Shown here: positions 26,245 through 37,794 of the stretch, one piece after another
How positions within the stretch are numbered: the first letter of the stretch is position 1
How the letters are laid out: each line of letters starts with the position of its first letter
Origin: Entomoplasma freundtii
GTDB taxonomy: Bacteria; Bacillota_I; Bacilli_A; Mycoplasmatales; Mycoplasmataceae
Reading direction: 5' to 3'
Length of the DNA: 64,000 bases
Assembly: GCF_002804205.1 (NCBI RefSeq)
Contig: NZ_CP024962.1
Location: 434,001 to 498,000, forward strand
Notes under the pieces: model-generated
The model's input: the letters and a program-made list of their open reading frames with translations, nothing else
The model's database searches: none
What the model was told of the DNA's origin: nothing
Translations under genes and position numbers: made by a program

Positions 26245-28385
26245 TTTAAGGATTTTACTCGTTTTAATTGATATTCACCTTTATCGTCTAAATCAATGAG
26301 ATATTTTGTTTCATCTTTTAGTTTGCCGCTAACGATTTCTTTGGCTAATAATGTTTCGACATTTTTTTCGATATAACGTTTAATTGGTCGGGCGCCAAAT
26401 TGGCGATCATAGCCATTTTTCAAAATGTCATCCTTTACTTTTTGACTAAAAGTTAAGTAGTAAGTGTTGTCTCTTTCTAAACGTTCCGCTAATTCTGTCA
26501 AAAGTTTTTCAATAATCTCACGCACCACTTCTTTAGAAAGTGGGTTAAAGGTCACGATACTATCAATTCGGTTCAAGAATTCCGGGCGGAAATGTTTATT
26601 TAATTCTGCTTTGACTAAGTCTTGATTAATGTCTTCTTGTTTTTCAGCGTTGAGCATATATTCACTACCCAGATTTGACGTCATGATAATAATAGTATTT
26701 TTAAAATCAATTGTTTTCCCAAGTGAATCAGTAATGCGACCTTCATCTAGAACTTGCAAGAGAATATTAAAGACATCAGGGTTCGCTTTTTCAACTTCAT
26801 CAAAAAGGACGATTGAATAAGGATTGCGACGCACTGCTTCTGTTAATCGACCACCCTCACTATAGCCAACATAACCTGGAGGCGCTCCAATTAGTTTCGA
26901 TACTGAATGTTTTTCCATATATTCCGACATGTCAAACCGAATCATTTTTTTAGCAGAATTAAACATGACTTCAGCTAATGATCGAGCGACTTCAGTTTTA
27001 CCAACTCCAGTTGGGCCTAAGAAAAGGAAACTTCCAATTGGTTTATCAGGGTCTTTAATACCAGCACGACTTCGTAAAATAGCATCACTAACTGCTTCGA
27101 TAGCTTCACGTTGACCCTTAACATTTTCTTCAAGAGTTTTTGGTAAAGTGATTAGTTTTGCTCGTTCACTTTCAACAAGTTTATCCATTGGAATATTAGT
27201 TCAACGGGCCACAATATCGGCAATTTCTTTTTCGGTGACATTTTCCGTTAAAATCGAATCTCTTGAGGCTAATTCTGCTTCGGTTAATTGTTTTTCCAAA
27301 GCGGGTAAAAGTGAATACTGAATTTCTCCGGCACGTTTATAATTACCTTCTGTTTGAGTAATTTCCAACTCTGTTCTTAGTTGCTCGATGGTGTTTTTCA
27401 AACCATTCATCTTATCAATTTTTGCTTTTTCGGTTTGTCATTTTTTTGTTAGCTCATCTTGTTTAGTTTTCAAATTAGCTAACTCGGTTTCAACTTCACC
27501 TAAACGGTCACGTGATTTCGTATCTTTTTCTTTAGATAAGGCCGCACGTTCAATTTCTAGTTGCATGACCTTACGATTCGTTTGGTCTAACTCAGCCGGT
27601 ACTGAGGCTAATTCAGTTTTGATAGTTGCACTAGCTTCATCCACCAAATCGATTGCTTTATCAGGCAAAAACCGATCAGTAATATAGCGGTTTGATAAGT
27701 CAGCTGCAGCGACAATGGCGTTATCATGAATTTTTACTCCATGATAGGCCTCAAAACGCTCCTTCAAACCTCGTAAAATGGAAATCGTTTCTTCAACAGT
27801 CGGTTCCTTGACCAAGACTTTTTGAAAACGACGTTCTAAGGCAGCATCTTTTTCGATATATTCACGATATTCGTTTAAAGTTGTTGCTCCAATAGCCTTT
27901 AAGCCACCACGAGCCAAAGCTGGTTTCAATAAGTTTGAGACATCCATCCCACCACCATTACCAGTTTTTCCCGCACCAACAATCAAGTGAAGTTCATCGA
28001 TAAACAGAACAATCTCTCCATTCGCTTTACCAATTTCATTAACAATTGCCTTTACGCGGGCTTCATAATCACCAAGATATGAAGCACCGGCCATCAGGCT
28101 CCCCATATCTAATTCTAAAATACGTTTATTTTTAAGCACCGAAGGAACGTCACCCTTCACAATTCGTTGAGCTAAGCCTTCAACAATGGCGGTTTTTCCG
28201 ACACCTGGTTCCCCAATCAAAACAGGATTATTTTTTGTTTTCCGACTTAAAATCCGGATAACACGAAGAACTTCATCTTCACGTCCAATCACAGGGTCAA
28301 TTTTTCCTTCACGAGCATCCTTGGTAAGATCACGTGTATATTTTGCCAAAGCATCATTAACTTGCCCTTTTTCTTGAAAGTCCAT
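26241..28385 (-). CDS. clpB: ClpB disaggregase without the N-terminal domain
   Basis: ClpB (714 aa) extracts proteins from aggregates together with DnaK. It starts [20 protein letters not shown] and reaches the first AAA+ domain at once ([11 protein letters not shown], Walker [10 protein letters not shown]), so the usual Clp_N repeats (about 140 residues) are missing. The middle coiled coil (about 315-430) is present, and the second AAA+ domain has Walker [10 protein letters not shown] and Walker [11 protein letters not shown]-domain-less ClpB is known in mycoplasmas and occurs as an alternative form in other bacteria. Two TGA codons are read as Trp. Control by CIRCE at 28426-28452; ribosome site AAGGAGG. 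Confidence 0.96.
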
Positions 28386-28410
28386 TTCCTTTTGCCTCCT
28401 TACTTTTTAT

Positions 28411-28416
28411 ATTATA
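28411..28416 (-). promoter_or_regulatory. clpB promoter -10 box
   Basis: A perfect TATAAT (in TGATATAATAT) lies 25 bases upstream of the clpB ATG on the minus strand. The matching -35 region falls inside the CIRCE element. Confidence 0.6.
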
Positions 28417-28425
28417 TCAATCTTA

Positions 28426-28452
28426 TTAGCAACTGCTACTGGAGAGTGCTAA
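28426..28452. promoter_or_regulatory. CIRCE operator of clpB, one arm degenerate
   Basis: TTAGCAACT, nine bases, GAGTGCTAA. The right arm is perfect; the left arm keeps TTAGCA but differs in its last three positions. It covers the likely -35 region of clpB. Confidence 0.8.
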
Positions 28453-28457
28453 AAAAT

Positions 28458-28482
28458 AAAAATCACCGGCGTGGTGATTTTT
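28458..28482 (-). terminator. Terminator before clpB
   Basis: The 10-bp stem AAAAATCACC / GGTGATTTTT with a 5-base loop overlaps the stop codon of the 28481-29467 gene and ends just before the clpB CIRCE. Confidence 0.75.
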
Positions 28483-29467
28483 AAACAAATGGAATAATTT
28501 TTTTACCTTTATTTTTACGTACAATCATTCATGGAATAATTACCGCAAAGAGCACAACTGAAAGCGCCGAGAAAAAGATGATTAGGCACCGACGGTTAGC
28601 TCGTTTTTTAATTGTCAACTCAACATCGGGGGGAACTAATTCGTAACCATAATAAGCACAAATCCGTCCTTTCCGAGCGCGTGTTTTGAATAATGAAACA
28701 ATCTGGATAACTAACATTAAAACTAAAATAGTCAACATGATAATAATCTCAGTGTTCATCGGAAGTTTATTTTTGCTTAACGTCCTAATAAGATAAAAAA
28801 CACCAATCGCAATCCCTCCCCAAAAATAGAGGTTAAAAGCAATTCAATTAAGATAAATTGGGCGACTTAATAAGGCCTTATAGTTACGCAAAATAAAGTA
28901 TGGCACCCGTTCATAGCCCATGAGGATATCACCTTTATAATTTTTAACATCAATTTTTAAATGGGTGAGATCAATGACGCCTCACAAAAAGAAAAGTAAA
29001 CCAAAAACCGCTAAGACAATCATTGGTGCTGGATGCGGAATAAATTGCTTTGGAATTTTTCAACGCATATCGTTTTCAATTGGCACCAAATAATAAAATA
29101 ATAAAAAGAATAAGCTAGTTGCCATAAAAATTGATCCCAGAGCAATTAAACCAGTTGTTCGTCACTTCTCACCACGAATTTCTTTGGAAATTTCGCGGGG
29201 CACTTCAACGGCCCTTAAATCAGTTTTAGAAAAATTGGGTTTTAATTTTCGAGGTTGGTTTTGGTTAGGACTTTGCTGCGGTAAAGGCAGAGGTTGTTGG
29301 TATTGGTGATGAGGATAGGGCGCCGCTTGTTGTTGAAATTCGGAATTGTAAAATTGTTGGTTGGGAGTTCAAGGAATATTACTATTATTGGTTTCCCTGT
29401 TTTCTAAACTTTCATCAGGAGATGGAGATGAAGGAAAATTAGAATCTGGTTTAAACACGTTTGCCAT
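28481..29467 (-). CDS. Unknown membrane protein with Pro/Gln-rich cytosolic N terminus
   Basis: I do not recognise this 328-residue protein. Several TGA codons break it in the standard code. The first ~110 residues are rich in Pro, Gln and Asn (for example PYPHHQYQQPLPLPQQSPNQ) and probably disordered. About five hydrophobic segments follow (LIALGSIFMATSLFFLLFYY, APMIVLAVFGLLFFLWG, NWIAFNLYFWGGIAIGVFYL, TEIIIMLTILVLMLVIQIV, CLIIFFSALSVVLFAVIIP). It ends GKKIIPFV. It overlaps the 86-residue membrane gene before it by 17 bases, so the two are coupled. Confidence 0.75.
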
Positions 29468-29711
29468 CCCCTTCCTTACGATTTTTTAAAATTGAGAGAA
29501 TTTCGTTATCGACATCATTTTGCGCTTTTTCTCGATCCCGTTTTTTAATTCAATCTGCATCATTTATCTTTTGTGCTTTTTTTGTAGAACGAAAAAGTAA
29601 ATTTAGTAAATAAATAATAAAACTAATTACTCCAACTCCGACAAAAATGTACAAAATTATACTTAAATCAATTTTTAAACCAAAGGCAATTAAATCTGCA
29701 AAGATAAACAT
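29451..29711 (-). CDS. Small single-span membrane protein
   Basis: The 86-residue product MFIFADLIAFGLKIDLSIIL.. has one clear membrane helix (about residues 17-38, IILYIFVGVGVISFIIYLL) and a charged cytosolic tail (KKRDREKAQNDVDNEILSIL). The frame needs one TGA as Trp and ends at TAA 29451-29453, inside the next gene. An in-frame ATG nine bases upstream is possible, but AAAGG is better placed for 29711. Function unknown; it is coupled to the 28481-29467 membrane protein. Confidence 0.65.
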
Positions 29712-29813
29712 CTTTCTCATCGCCTTTCTGTTTCACTTATTTAAATATATTTTACCGATTTTTCTAAGGTTCCTCTCTAAAAACCTGACAATTCGACAAG
29801 CTTAAGGAAGATG

Positions 29814-30587
29814 TTATTTATTTGTTAGACGCAAAAAAGGTTTTGGGTGTATAGCTAATTGGCGTTTATGTTCACTTTGGGTATGAAGTTTTTCGACACG
29901 TTCCTTTAAAGCTTTGTTTTTATTTTCGCCACGCAAATAATCATCAAGTTGGTCATAAGAAAAACCAAGCTCTTTTTCATCAGTTTGATCGTCTCATAAA
30001 CTAGCAGTAGGAGCCCGATTAATAATACTTGCTGGAACTCCTAGTAACCTTGCTGCTTCAAAAACTTCACCTTTTAAAAGGTGAACTAATGGAACTACAT
30101 CAACACCACCGTCACCATATTTTGTAAAGTATCCTAAGTATCACTCGTCAGCATTATCCGTTCCTAAAACTAAATAATTTTGACTTTGGCCTAAGCCATA
30201 TAAAGTTGTCATGCGCAAACGAGCCTTTGAGTTCGCTAAAGCAAGAGTTGACAATGAAGCCCCAGCCTCGGTTCAAGTTTTTGTCAAAATTTTAAATGTT
30301 GGTGCTAAATCGACATTTAAAACTTTTAAGTCGTGTTGTTCAACTAGTTCCGCAACACATTGATAATCTAAAGGACTAGAGTTTAAGGGCATTCAAACAG
30401 TTTGGTAGTTATTGGGAAAAGCTTTTTTGGCTAATAAAGCAACGACAGCTGAATCAACACCACCACTAACACCAACAATCACACCATCGGCATGGGCATT
30501 GGCAACCGATTTTTGAATAAACTTGACCAAATAATCTAAATACTCTACAAGCGCTGGAGTTGTTTTCTTTTTATCTATGACTGCCAT
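29814..30587 (-). CDS. nadE: NAD synthetase, ammonia-dependent type
   Basis: NadE (257 aa) makes NAD+ from deamido-NAD+, ATP and ammonia. The PP-loop is [20 protein letters not shown] at about residues 37-56. The second half has [35 protein letters not shown] and [21 protein letters not shown]. No glutaminase domain is present, so free ammonia is the likely donor. It starts three bases after the obg stop and is coupled to it. Two TGA codons are read as Trp. Confidence 0.95.
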
Positions 30588-30590
30588 TAT

Positions 30591-31898
30591 TTAACCCATC
30601 CATTCTAATTCATAGTCAAACACTTTTACTAAATCACCCTTTTTAGCTCCACGTTTGCGAAGTTCATTATAAACGCCAATTTTTTTCAATTTTTCATTAA
30701 ATAATAAAAGGTTATCATGAGTTGTAATGGGGTTTTTTTGGTAAATCTTGAAAACTGTTTCCCCAGTGACTTGTCAGCGGCCATTTCCAAGGTTGATAAC
30801 TTCGATATCTTCTTCAAGATCTTGGAAGGTATATAATTTGAATTCTTTATTGGCTGCCTTTTCCTTTTCCAATTCTCAAATTGGTAAAGCTTTCGGAGCT
30901 GTTTTTAATTCCTTAGCAATTTCGTTTAAAAGTTGTTGGGTATTTTCTTTTTTTAAACCAGAAACATAAATTACTTTTTTATTACTAAAATAGTTTTTAA
31001 TTACTTCTTCAAGATCATTAATTTGGGCCTCATCAAGATCCATTTTGTTGGCCACGATTATTTCTAAACGATCATCAAGGTTTAAATTGTAATTATGTAA
31101 TTCCTTACGAATCATTTCATAATTTTTAATAATATCTTCTTGGCCATAATTTCCTGACCAATCAATAACATGACAAATAATTCGGCAACGTTCAATATGT
31201 TTTAAGAACTGATGGCCAAGTCCCTTTCCAAGACTTGCTCCTTCGATTAAGCCAGGCAAATCAGCCACCACAAATGTATCTCCGTTTTGGGCTTTTGCGG
31301 TTCCTAATTGAGGATTAAGTGTTGTAAAAGCGTAATCTGCTACTTCAGGTTTAGAATTTGATATTGCTCTTAGAAGTGTCGACTTTCCAGCGTTGGGTAG
31401 ACCAATAAAACCAACATCAGCAAGCACTTTTAATTCGGCTTTTACTTCATAGTTTTCTCCAGGTTCACCCGCTTCAAAAATGGTTGGTGCTTTATTGCGA
31501 GAGTTCGCAAATCGAGCATTTCCTTTACCTCCCTTACCTCCTTTAGCTAAAATTACCATTTGTTTATCATGGTTAATATCCGCTAAGACGCTATTAGTTT
31601 TTTCATCAATTAAAACAGTTCCTAAGGGTACCTTGATAGTTCGATCATTCCCGTTCGCCCCATGCATATTTTTGATGCCGCCCTTTTCACCATCTTCAGC
31701 GGCATAAATTTTTTGGAGTTTCAAATCTAATAAGGAATGTTTCCCTGAGTCACCAATAAAAATGACACTTCCTCCATCGCCACCATCGCCACCATTTGGG
31801 CCTCCGTTGGCCACAAACAATTCATGCAGAAAACTGACAGCCCCATCGCCACCTTTTCCTGCTTTTACTTTAAATCTTGCAACATCAATAAATTTCAT
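30591..31898 (-). CDS. obg: Obg family GTPase (ribosome assembly)
   Basis: Obg (435 aa) is an essential GTPase bound to the 50S subunit. The glycine-rich Obg fold starts KFIDVARFKVKAGKGGDGAVSF. The G domain (about 158-335) has GLPNAGKSTLL, DLPGLIEGASLGKGLGHQFL and NKMDL. After the TGA at 30876 a C-terminal OCT-type domain follows (NLGNGRWQVTGETVFKIYQKN) and ends ELEWMG. It precedes nadE in one operon. Confidence 0.97.
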
Positions 31899-31957
31899 CT
31901 TTTTTCCTTTCCTCCATTATAACTAATTCTGACTTTATTAATTAGTTGAGGTTCTTG

Positions 31958-32716
31958 TTATTCAGTTATCTCAGAATGAACTAGAAATTTATCTAGTTCA
32001 ATTAATATTTTTTTAGCTTTGCTTTCGTTAAACTGGAATTGGGAATGTAAAATTTCTCAATTCCCACTCTCTCCCAAAAGGTTTAAGGCTTTATAATCAG
32101 TGGCTGCTGCTAAATCAGTCACAGAAAAATCTAAAGTCTTAGGAAAATAATTCAAAAGAAAAATTAAAGCCAATTTAATACTTAATGCTTCCCACGTGGT
32201 GTTTTTCAACCAATTATGATTCATAATGGTTAATTTTGTTTCGTGAAAAAAGTCCATTAATTCAGTCACTTTTAGTTCACTAGGAACAACTTTTAAAACT
32301 TGGTTATTTTTTCAAAGTTGTAGTAAATTAGGGATTTGTTGTTGGTGAAGAGTCATCAACAACATTGTCTTTAGATCATCGGGAATATTCTTGCGTAAGA
32401 GGAAAGTTTCTAATTCTTTTAAATGTGGACGCAAATTGTAATTCTCTAAATTAATTACCGCTCAAGTTTGATCAGTAAGTTTTGCACTTTCGAGTTTATT
32501 TAATAAAGCCTCAATTGTCAAACTAGTTTCTTCTAGCGAAGTGTTTTCACCCCTAGTTTTAAAGAAAATATCTTTTTGCATTTTCAAGAGAAAAGTTTCA
32601 AACTCTTGGGGGATATAGGGCATTTTTAGTTCTTCTTCAATCAACTTGGATGCTTCTTCTATTTCATTATTAGCAATTAAAGCCAAAATTTTTTTTTCTA
32701 AGTCCTTATAAAACAT
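31958..32716 (-). CDS. DUF3196-type mollicute protein
   Basis: The product (252 aa) is almost entirely helical: MFYKDLEKKILALIANNEIEEASKLIEEELKMPYIP.. This N-terminal pattern of short helical hairpins is that of the DUF3196 family of mycoplasmas (MPN330-like), whose function is not known; the fold resembles TPR-like solenoids. A GTG at 32722 is in frame, but AAGGAG is ten bases before the ATG at 32716, which I chose. Two TGA codons are read as Trp. It lies 59 bases before obg. Confidence 0.8.
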
Positions 32717-32772
32717 GGTCACTCCACTCCTTAAATAAAAATCACGCTTCTAGAAGCGTGATTGATTTCAGA

Positions 32773-32849
32773 TGGTGCCCACGAGAAGGCTCGAACTTCC
32801 GACCTCACGCTTAGAAGGCGCGTGCTCTATCCAACTGAGCTACATGGGC
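32773..32849 (-). tRNA. tRNA-Arg (anticodon UCU)
   Basis: A complete cloverleaf can be drawn. The acceptor stem is GCCCATG / CGTGGGC (7 bp, one G-U). The D arm is GCTC..GAGC and the anticodon stem CGCGC / GCGTG with loop CTTCTAA (anticodon TCT, which reads AGA and AGG). The T arm is GGAAG-TTCGAGC-CTTCT. CCA is encoded. Confidence 0.97.
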
Positions 32850-32971
32850 AAAACCGGTATTAAATACATATTTGAATATACCATATTTTTCCACTATAAT
32901 TAAGTCCTTTTCGCACAAACTAAATGATTAAATTTTGCTCTAGGAAAGAAAGAGGAAAATTTAATAAAATA

Positions 32972-33000
32972 AAAAAGTTGCTAATTAAAAGCAACTTTTT
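32972..33000 (-). terminator. Terminator of the ABC exporter operon
   Basis: The 10-bp stem AAAAAGTTGC / GCAACTTTTT has a 9-base loop and touches the stop codon of the downstream exporter gene (33000-33002). Confidence 0.75.
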
Positions 33001-34916
33001 TATTTTACATTTCCAGCATCGTAAAGACGTTTGAAGACACCTTCTTCATGAATCAATTCATGGAAAGTACCAACTTGAACAATTCCCTTACCCATTCCCA
33101 ACACAATGATTTGGTCAACATTTTTAATTGTTGAAAGACGGTGAGCAATCGTAATACTCATTTTCCCAACCACAAGTTCATCAAGTTGTGCTTGAATTTC
33201 TTTTTCCACAATATTGTCTAAAGCTGAAGTGGCTTCATCTAAAATAACTAAATCTGGATTTTTTAAGAATATTCGGGCAATAACTAAACGCTGTTTTTGA
33301 CCACCTGATAATAAGAAACCTCTTTGGCCTAAAATAGTGTCATAACCATCAGGCAAAGTCCGAATAAAGCTATCAAGTTTAGCTTTTTTGGCTGCTTCGA
33401 TAACTTGTTTGTCAGTGGCTCCAAAGAGACCATAACGGATGTTATCGTAGAAGTTTCCATAAAAAATTTGTGGATCTTGTTCAACATAACCAACATGGTC
33501 AAGGTAAGATGGTAAATTAACGTCATCAAGATTATATTTATCGTTAATCACAATATTTCCTTTTAAAGGTTCATAGTAACGTAATAACAACCGACCAATT
33601 GTTGATTTTCCTGACCCAGTTTCACCGACGAAGGCATACGATTTACCTTTTTCGAATGTAAAGTTCATCTTCGGAATGATAATCTTATCTGGTTTTTGAG
33701 GATAAGCGAAAACTAAATCCTTAAAATCAATACGGTCAATATGAGTGATTTTAGGACCATCTAAATTCGGTAAAATTGTTGGTTTTGGTGATGTTAACTC
33801 TTGAATACGTGTTGAGGCATTCGAGGCTCTTGAGGCAGCTCTTAATGTCGGCACTAACATAATAATTGAAAGCGCCATTGAAGCAACTAAAGGAAGACCT
33901 AAAGTTAAATCAGAGGCCATTGACAAGGTAGATGATTTTATTGCTTGAACAACAACTATAGTTGTCAAAATGGTGGTTAAGAAACTAATTGTTACCATCA
34001 ATCAAAAGTTTAAGAGTGATGATAGTAAGACCATTTTGTCACCTTTACGGTTATAAGTTTCATTCAAGTCAAATAAGCGGTCAATTTCGTAAAGTTCACT
34101 TCCACTTGATTTGATTAAGGTAATGTTATTAATTCGATCAGTCATATCCGCATCCACTTCACGTTTAATATCGTAAGCAGTAATTAAAGCGCGACGGTAG
34201 TAAATAAAGATAATCACAGCAATCGCTAAGACTACTAAAACATAAATCAAACCGAAAGCTGCAATGAAAGTTAATTTTTGTGCAAAAAGTACAATCACGG
34301 CAGTGACAAAACTAACAAAAAGATAAATAACATTAGAAATAAATTGTTGAATCCCTAAACTTAAAGCTTGTGTATCGGCCACAAATCTTGTCAAGATATT
34401 TCCAGAAACATGAGTAAAGAAAAAGTCGACATCTTGATTAACTAAAGAGACTAAGATTTTTTTACGTTGTTCAATTTCAATTTTGGCTGAAAAAAGCCCC
34501 GTTGCAAAGTTTGTTAAATATTCAAAGACAAACATGATAGCAAATACAATTAAACAAACATAAATTCAACTATATCAATGCATTGTAATACCCAAGAAGG
34601 ACTCAGTACCTTTATTTCCTTGGATTAATAACGAGGTCATTTTGGCAGCAAACAAAGGCAAAATAGTGGAAACAAAGGCATCAATGGTAACTGAAATAAT
34701 CATTACTGAAAAAATTAGAGGATTATTTTTGGCAGTTTCCCAGACGATTCCTAAAAAGTTAGTTAATTTTTTAGGACTAAAAGAAAATTCGCTTTTAAAT
34801 TTCTTTTTATCCTTTTTGCGATGAGGCAATCAAGATTTGTTGCCTGACTTGGAATTTTTTTTGCTTGGACCTTGTGATGAGGTAAGCGAATTTTGATTTT
34901 TGTTTTGATTAGACAT
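33000..34916 (-). CDS. ABC exporter half-transporter, second subunit
   Basis: This 638-residue protein joins a six-helix ABC transporter membrane domain (about 45-370) to an ATPase domain. The ATPase has Walker A VGETGSGKSTIGRLL, Q-loop VGYVEQDPQ, signature LLSGGQKQR, Walker B LVILDEATSALD and the H-loop IAHRLSTIK. Before the first helix is a Lys/Asn/Ser-rich extension. The true start is the ATG at 34916 (MSNQNKNQNSLTSSQ). Three TGA codons are read as Trp. It starts 17 bases after its paralogue, so the two form a heterodimeric exporter (BmrCD/LmrCD-like). The substrate (drug, lipid or peptide) cannot be told. Confidence 0.9.
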
Positions 34917-34933
34917 TAAAATCACTTACCTTT

Positions 34934-36835
34934 CTATTCGGTTTTTCCAGCTTCGTAAAGATTTTGGAAAAGCCCCGGTCTATTTTTTAATTCGTTAAAA
35001 GTACCTTTTTCGACAACTCCTTTTCCAGGAGCTAAAACTAAAATTAGGTTTGAGTTTTTAATCGTTGATAGACGGTGGGCAATAGTAATTGAAGTTCTTC
35101 CAACCATCAATTCATCGAGCTGTTCTTGGATTTCCTTTTCAACAATGTTATCAAGTGCCGAAGTGGCTTCATCTAAGATTAATAATTGTGGATCTTTTAA
35201 GAAAATACGAGCGATTACTAAACGTTGTTTTTGCCCTCCAGAAAGCATGAAACCTCGTTCACCAAGGATTGTATTATAGCCATCTGGTCAACTCATTACT
35301 AAATCATGGAGTTTTGCTTTTTTAGAGGCCGCAATAATTTGTGCATCAGTCGCATCCCGCTTAGCATAACGAATATTATCGTAAACTGTTCCAAGAATAA
35401 TAGCTGGTTCTTGTTCAACATAACCAACATGATCAAGGTAACTCGAAAGATTGACATCCTTTAAATTGATATTATTATTAATTAAAATTTCACCACGTGT
35501 TGGGTCATAAAACCTTAACAACAACTTCGATACAGTGGATTTACCAGACCCAGTTTCCCCAACAAAGGCATAAGATTTACCTTGTTCAAACGTGAAATTA
35601 AACTTTGGGAAAACAATTTGATGTGGTTTTTCAGGATAAGCAAATTCCACGTCCTTAAAAATAATATTCCCATATAAAGATTTAATATCAATTCCGTCTT
35701 GAGAACGATAACGGTTATTAAATAAAACAGGAGCAGTAAGAATTGCATGCATACGACGAGAGCTCGTTGATGCTTGAAGCACCCCAACCATTACCCTGAC
35801 TAAAGACATAATTGGGCCAATCAATATTTGAACAGAAACAATAAAGGTTGGAACTAAAACGGCTAGTTCCTTCGTATTATTTTGGTAAATTAAACCAGCC
35901 GCAATTGTGACAACTACTTGCACACTATTAATACCAACAAATAAAAAGGTAATTAGAAGCGCTTGGGCAAGATTGAAATCATATGCTTGATCATAGAACT
36001 TTTTATGCAATTGATTAAAACGCTCTTCTTCATATCTTTCGGTGCCGTTGGCTTTAATTAATTTAATAGTGTTGATACGGTCAATTACATCACCATTTAA
36101 TGAAGTAACTGTTCGACGCAATTTCATGTTTAGTTTTCTTAAAGGTGCAAAAGACAAACCCATTCCTAAGGCAACAATTGCAAAAACGGCAATGGTAATA
36201 AGTGTCAATCGTCATTCAACCACAAACATCATGATAAGGGAAATAATCAAAGTCATTACCGCATTAAGGAAAGTAACCGGAACTATAGCCACTTGGTCCC
36301 CAACAATTTGCGTATCAGATACTACTTTAGTTAAAATATCTCCGATTTTTTTATTTGAGTAATAAGACATATCCTCTTCGATTAATTTTTCCACCGCTTC
36401 GTTCCGCAAATCGATTTCAATTTGTTTTCCTAACATAGCGGCTAGATATTGAGAAATAAAGACAAAAACCGCGTCAACAACGGCAGCACCAATCGCTAGC
36501 CCAACCAATTGTTTCCAAGTCATACCTCAGGTACCAGTAGTAGTTGAACTTAAGTCCCCAGGTGGAAGTGGAGGTTGCCCAGGACCCACTGGAGGATCAA
36601 TAATATTTCCAGCCACTTTCATTAATTCCTGAGTGATGACTGGTGTGATTGCTACGGAGATTGCTGCAATAGTAATGGCAACAAGAATTACCACGGAACG
36701 AACTCAATATTTTTTCGCGTACCTTCAAATAAGGTCAACAAAAGAGCCTTCTTTCTCACGGCTCATATCTGCTTTAATTTCTGCTAGCTCATCTTGACTC
36801 AACTTACTCTCTGTATCGTATTTTTTTGCTTTCAT
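34934..36835 (-). CDS. ABC exporter half-transporter, first subunit
   Basis: The product (633 aa) has the same plan as the downstream gene: six membrane helices, then an ATPase with VGETGSGKSTVSKLLL, VGYVEQEPAI, MLSGGQKQR, LLILDEATSALD and IAHRLSTIK. The first extracellular loop holds a Pro/Gly-rich stretch (IDPPVGPGQPPLPPG). The ATG at 36835 gives MKAKKYDTESKLSQDELAEI, behind AGAAGGGAC. The upstream gene of a two-gene operon; both ATPase sites look intact, unlike many heterodimeric exporters in which one site is degenerate. Three TGA codons are read as Trp. Confidence 0.9.
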
Positions 36836-36960
36836 ATTCAAGTCCCTTCTGAGTCATTTAATTACAATAATATTAACATTTTAAAGGTTAAAAAAGTTAA
36901 TAAAAATCTAAGATTATTGAGTATTATATAGAGTTTTAAAAAAGAAACAATAAACACAAA

Positions 36961-36985
36961 AAATTTTATCTCTGGGATAAAATTT
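36961..36985. terminator. Terminator after the dprA-like gene
   Basis: The 10-bp stem AAATTTTATC / GATAAAATTT with a 5-base loop is flanked by short A and T runs. It lies just downstream of the dprA-like stop (37008) and before the exporter operon. Confidence 0.65.
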
Positions 36986-37007
36986 TTAATTAAAAACAAG
37001 ATATTTT

Positions 37008-37775
37008 TTAAATTTGGTTTAAAACTTCTTGCGCAGTTTCAACCAATTTGCCACCATCTTTAATCAACATATTATTGCCTTTAAATTTGGAATTAAGAGG
37101 TTCTGGAATGACAAAAACCTCCTTATTTTCTTGTCAGGCACACTTGCCCAATTCAAGACTAGTGCCATTGGTTGTATTTTGGACAAAAACGAAGGCTTTA
37201 CTTAATCCAACTTTTAAATTAAGATAATTTTCACCATTACTAACAAAAGTGGTCGCAGTTTCATAAGACTCAGAAATTATTAAGAAGTCGGGATAGTTGC
37301 TCAGTTTTTCGACAAAAATCGCTTCTTCAAATAGAAAATTTTGTAAGCCGCGATTAGTTATGATAATAAATTTTCCATTTTCCTGGATTACTTTTTTTCA
37401 TAAATGCCGATCTAAACCTTGGTTATCACCAAATAAAAGAACCCGGTTTTCGTTGATGAAATCCACCAAAAATCTTTCGCCGTTTTTTATTCCATCATCA
37501 TTATAAAGCTCATCACCAACCATACCAATAGTTTGGTGATAATTTTGGAGTAATTCTTTATTGCCTTGATAATAGATAACAAATGGAGGACGAGTAATAT
37601 TTTTTAAAGCTGCCGGATACTCATCACCAATAATTGTAAGAAACGGCTTTTCGATTTCTTGTCGAACTTTTTTTAGTAGTTTTAAATCAACTTTTTCTTT
37701 ATGATCGAGAGCACGATAAATTTCATTTCAATTTCCTTGGTATTTTAAGGAAAAAAATAACAAAACATTTTCCAT
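37008..37775 (-). CDS. DprA/Smf-like DNA-processing protein, divergent
   Basis: DprA loads RecA on single-stranded DNA. This 255-residue version is short and diverged. It has FLTIIGDEYPAALKNITRPPFVIYYQGN, which matches the DprA entry to the Rossmann fold, and a later TTNGTSLELGKCAWQENKEVFVIPEP, matching the 'SGSL.TA..A...GR.V.A.PG' segment. The usual GSR and SGGA.GID motifs are replaced by MVGDELY and LFGDNQGLD. Weak ribosome site; start ATG 37775. Two TGA codons are read as Trp. It lies downstream of an SSB-like gene, which fits a single-strand DNA role. Activity is uncertain. Confidence 0.75.
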
Positions 37776-37794
37776 AAATAAAATATTTGTCGAC

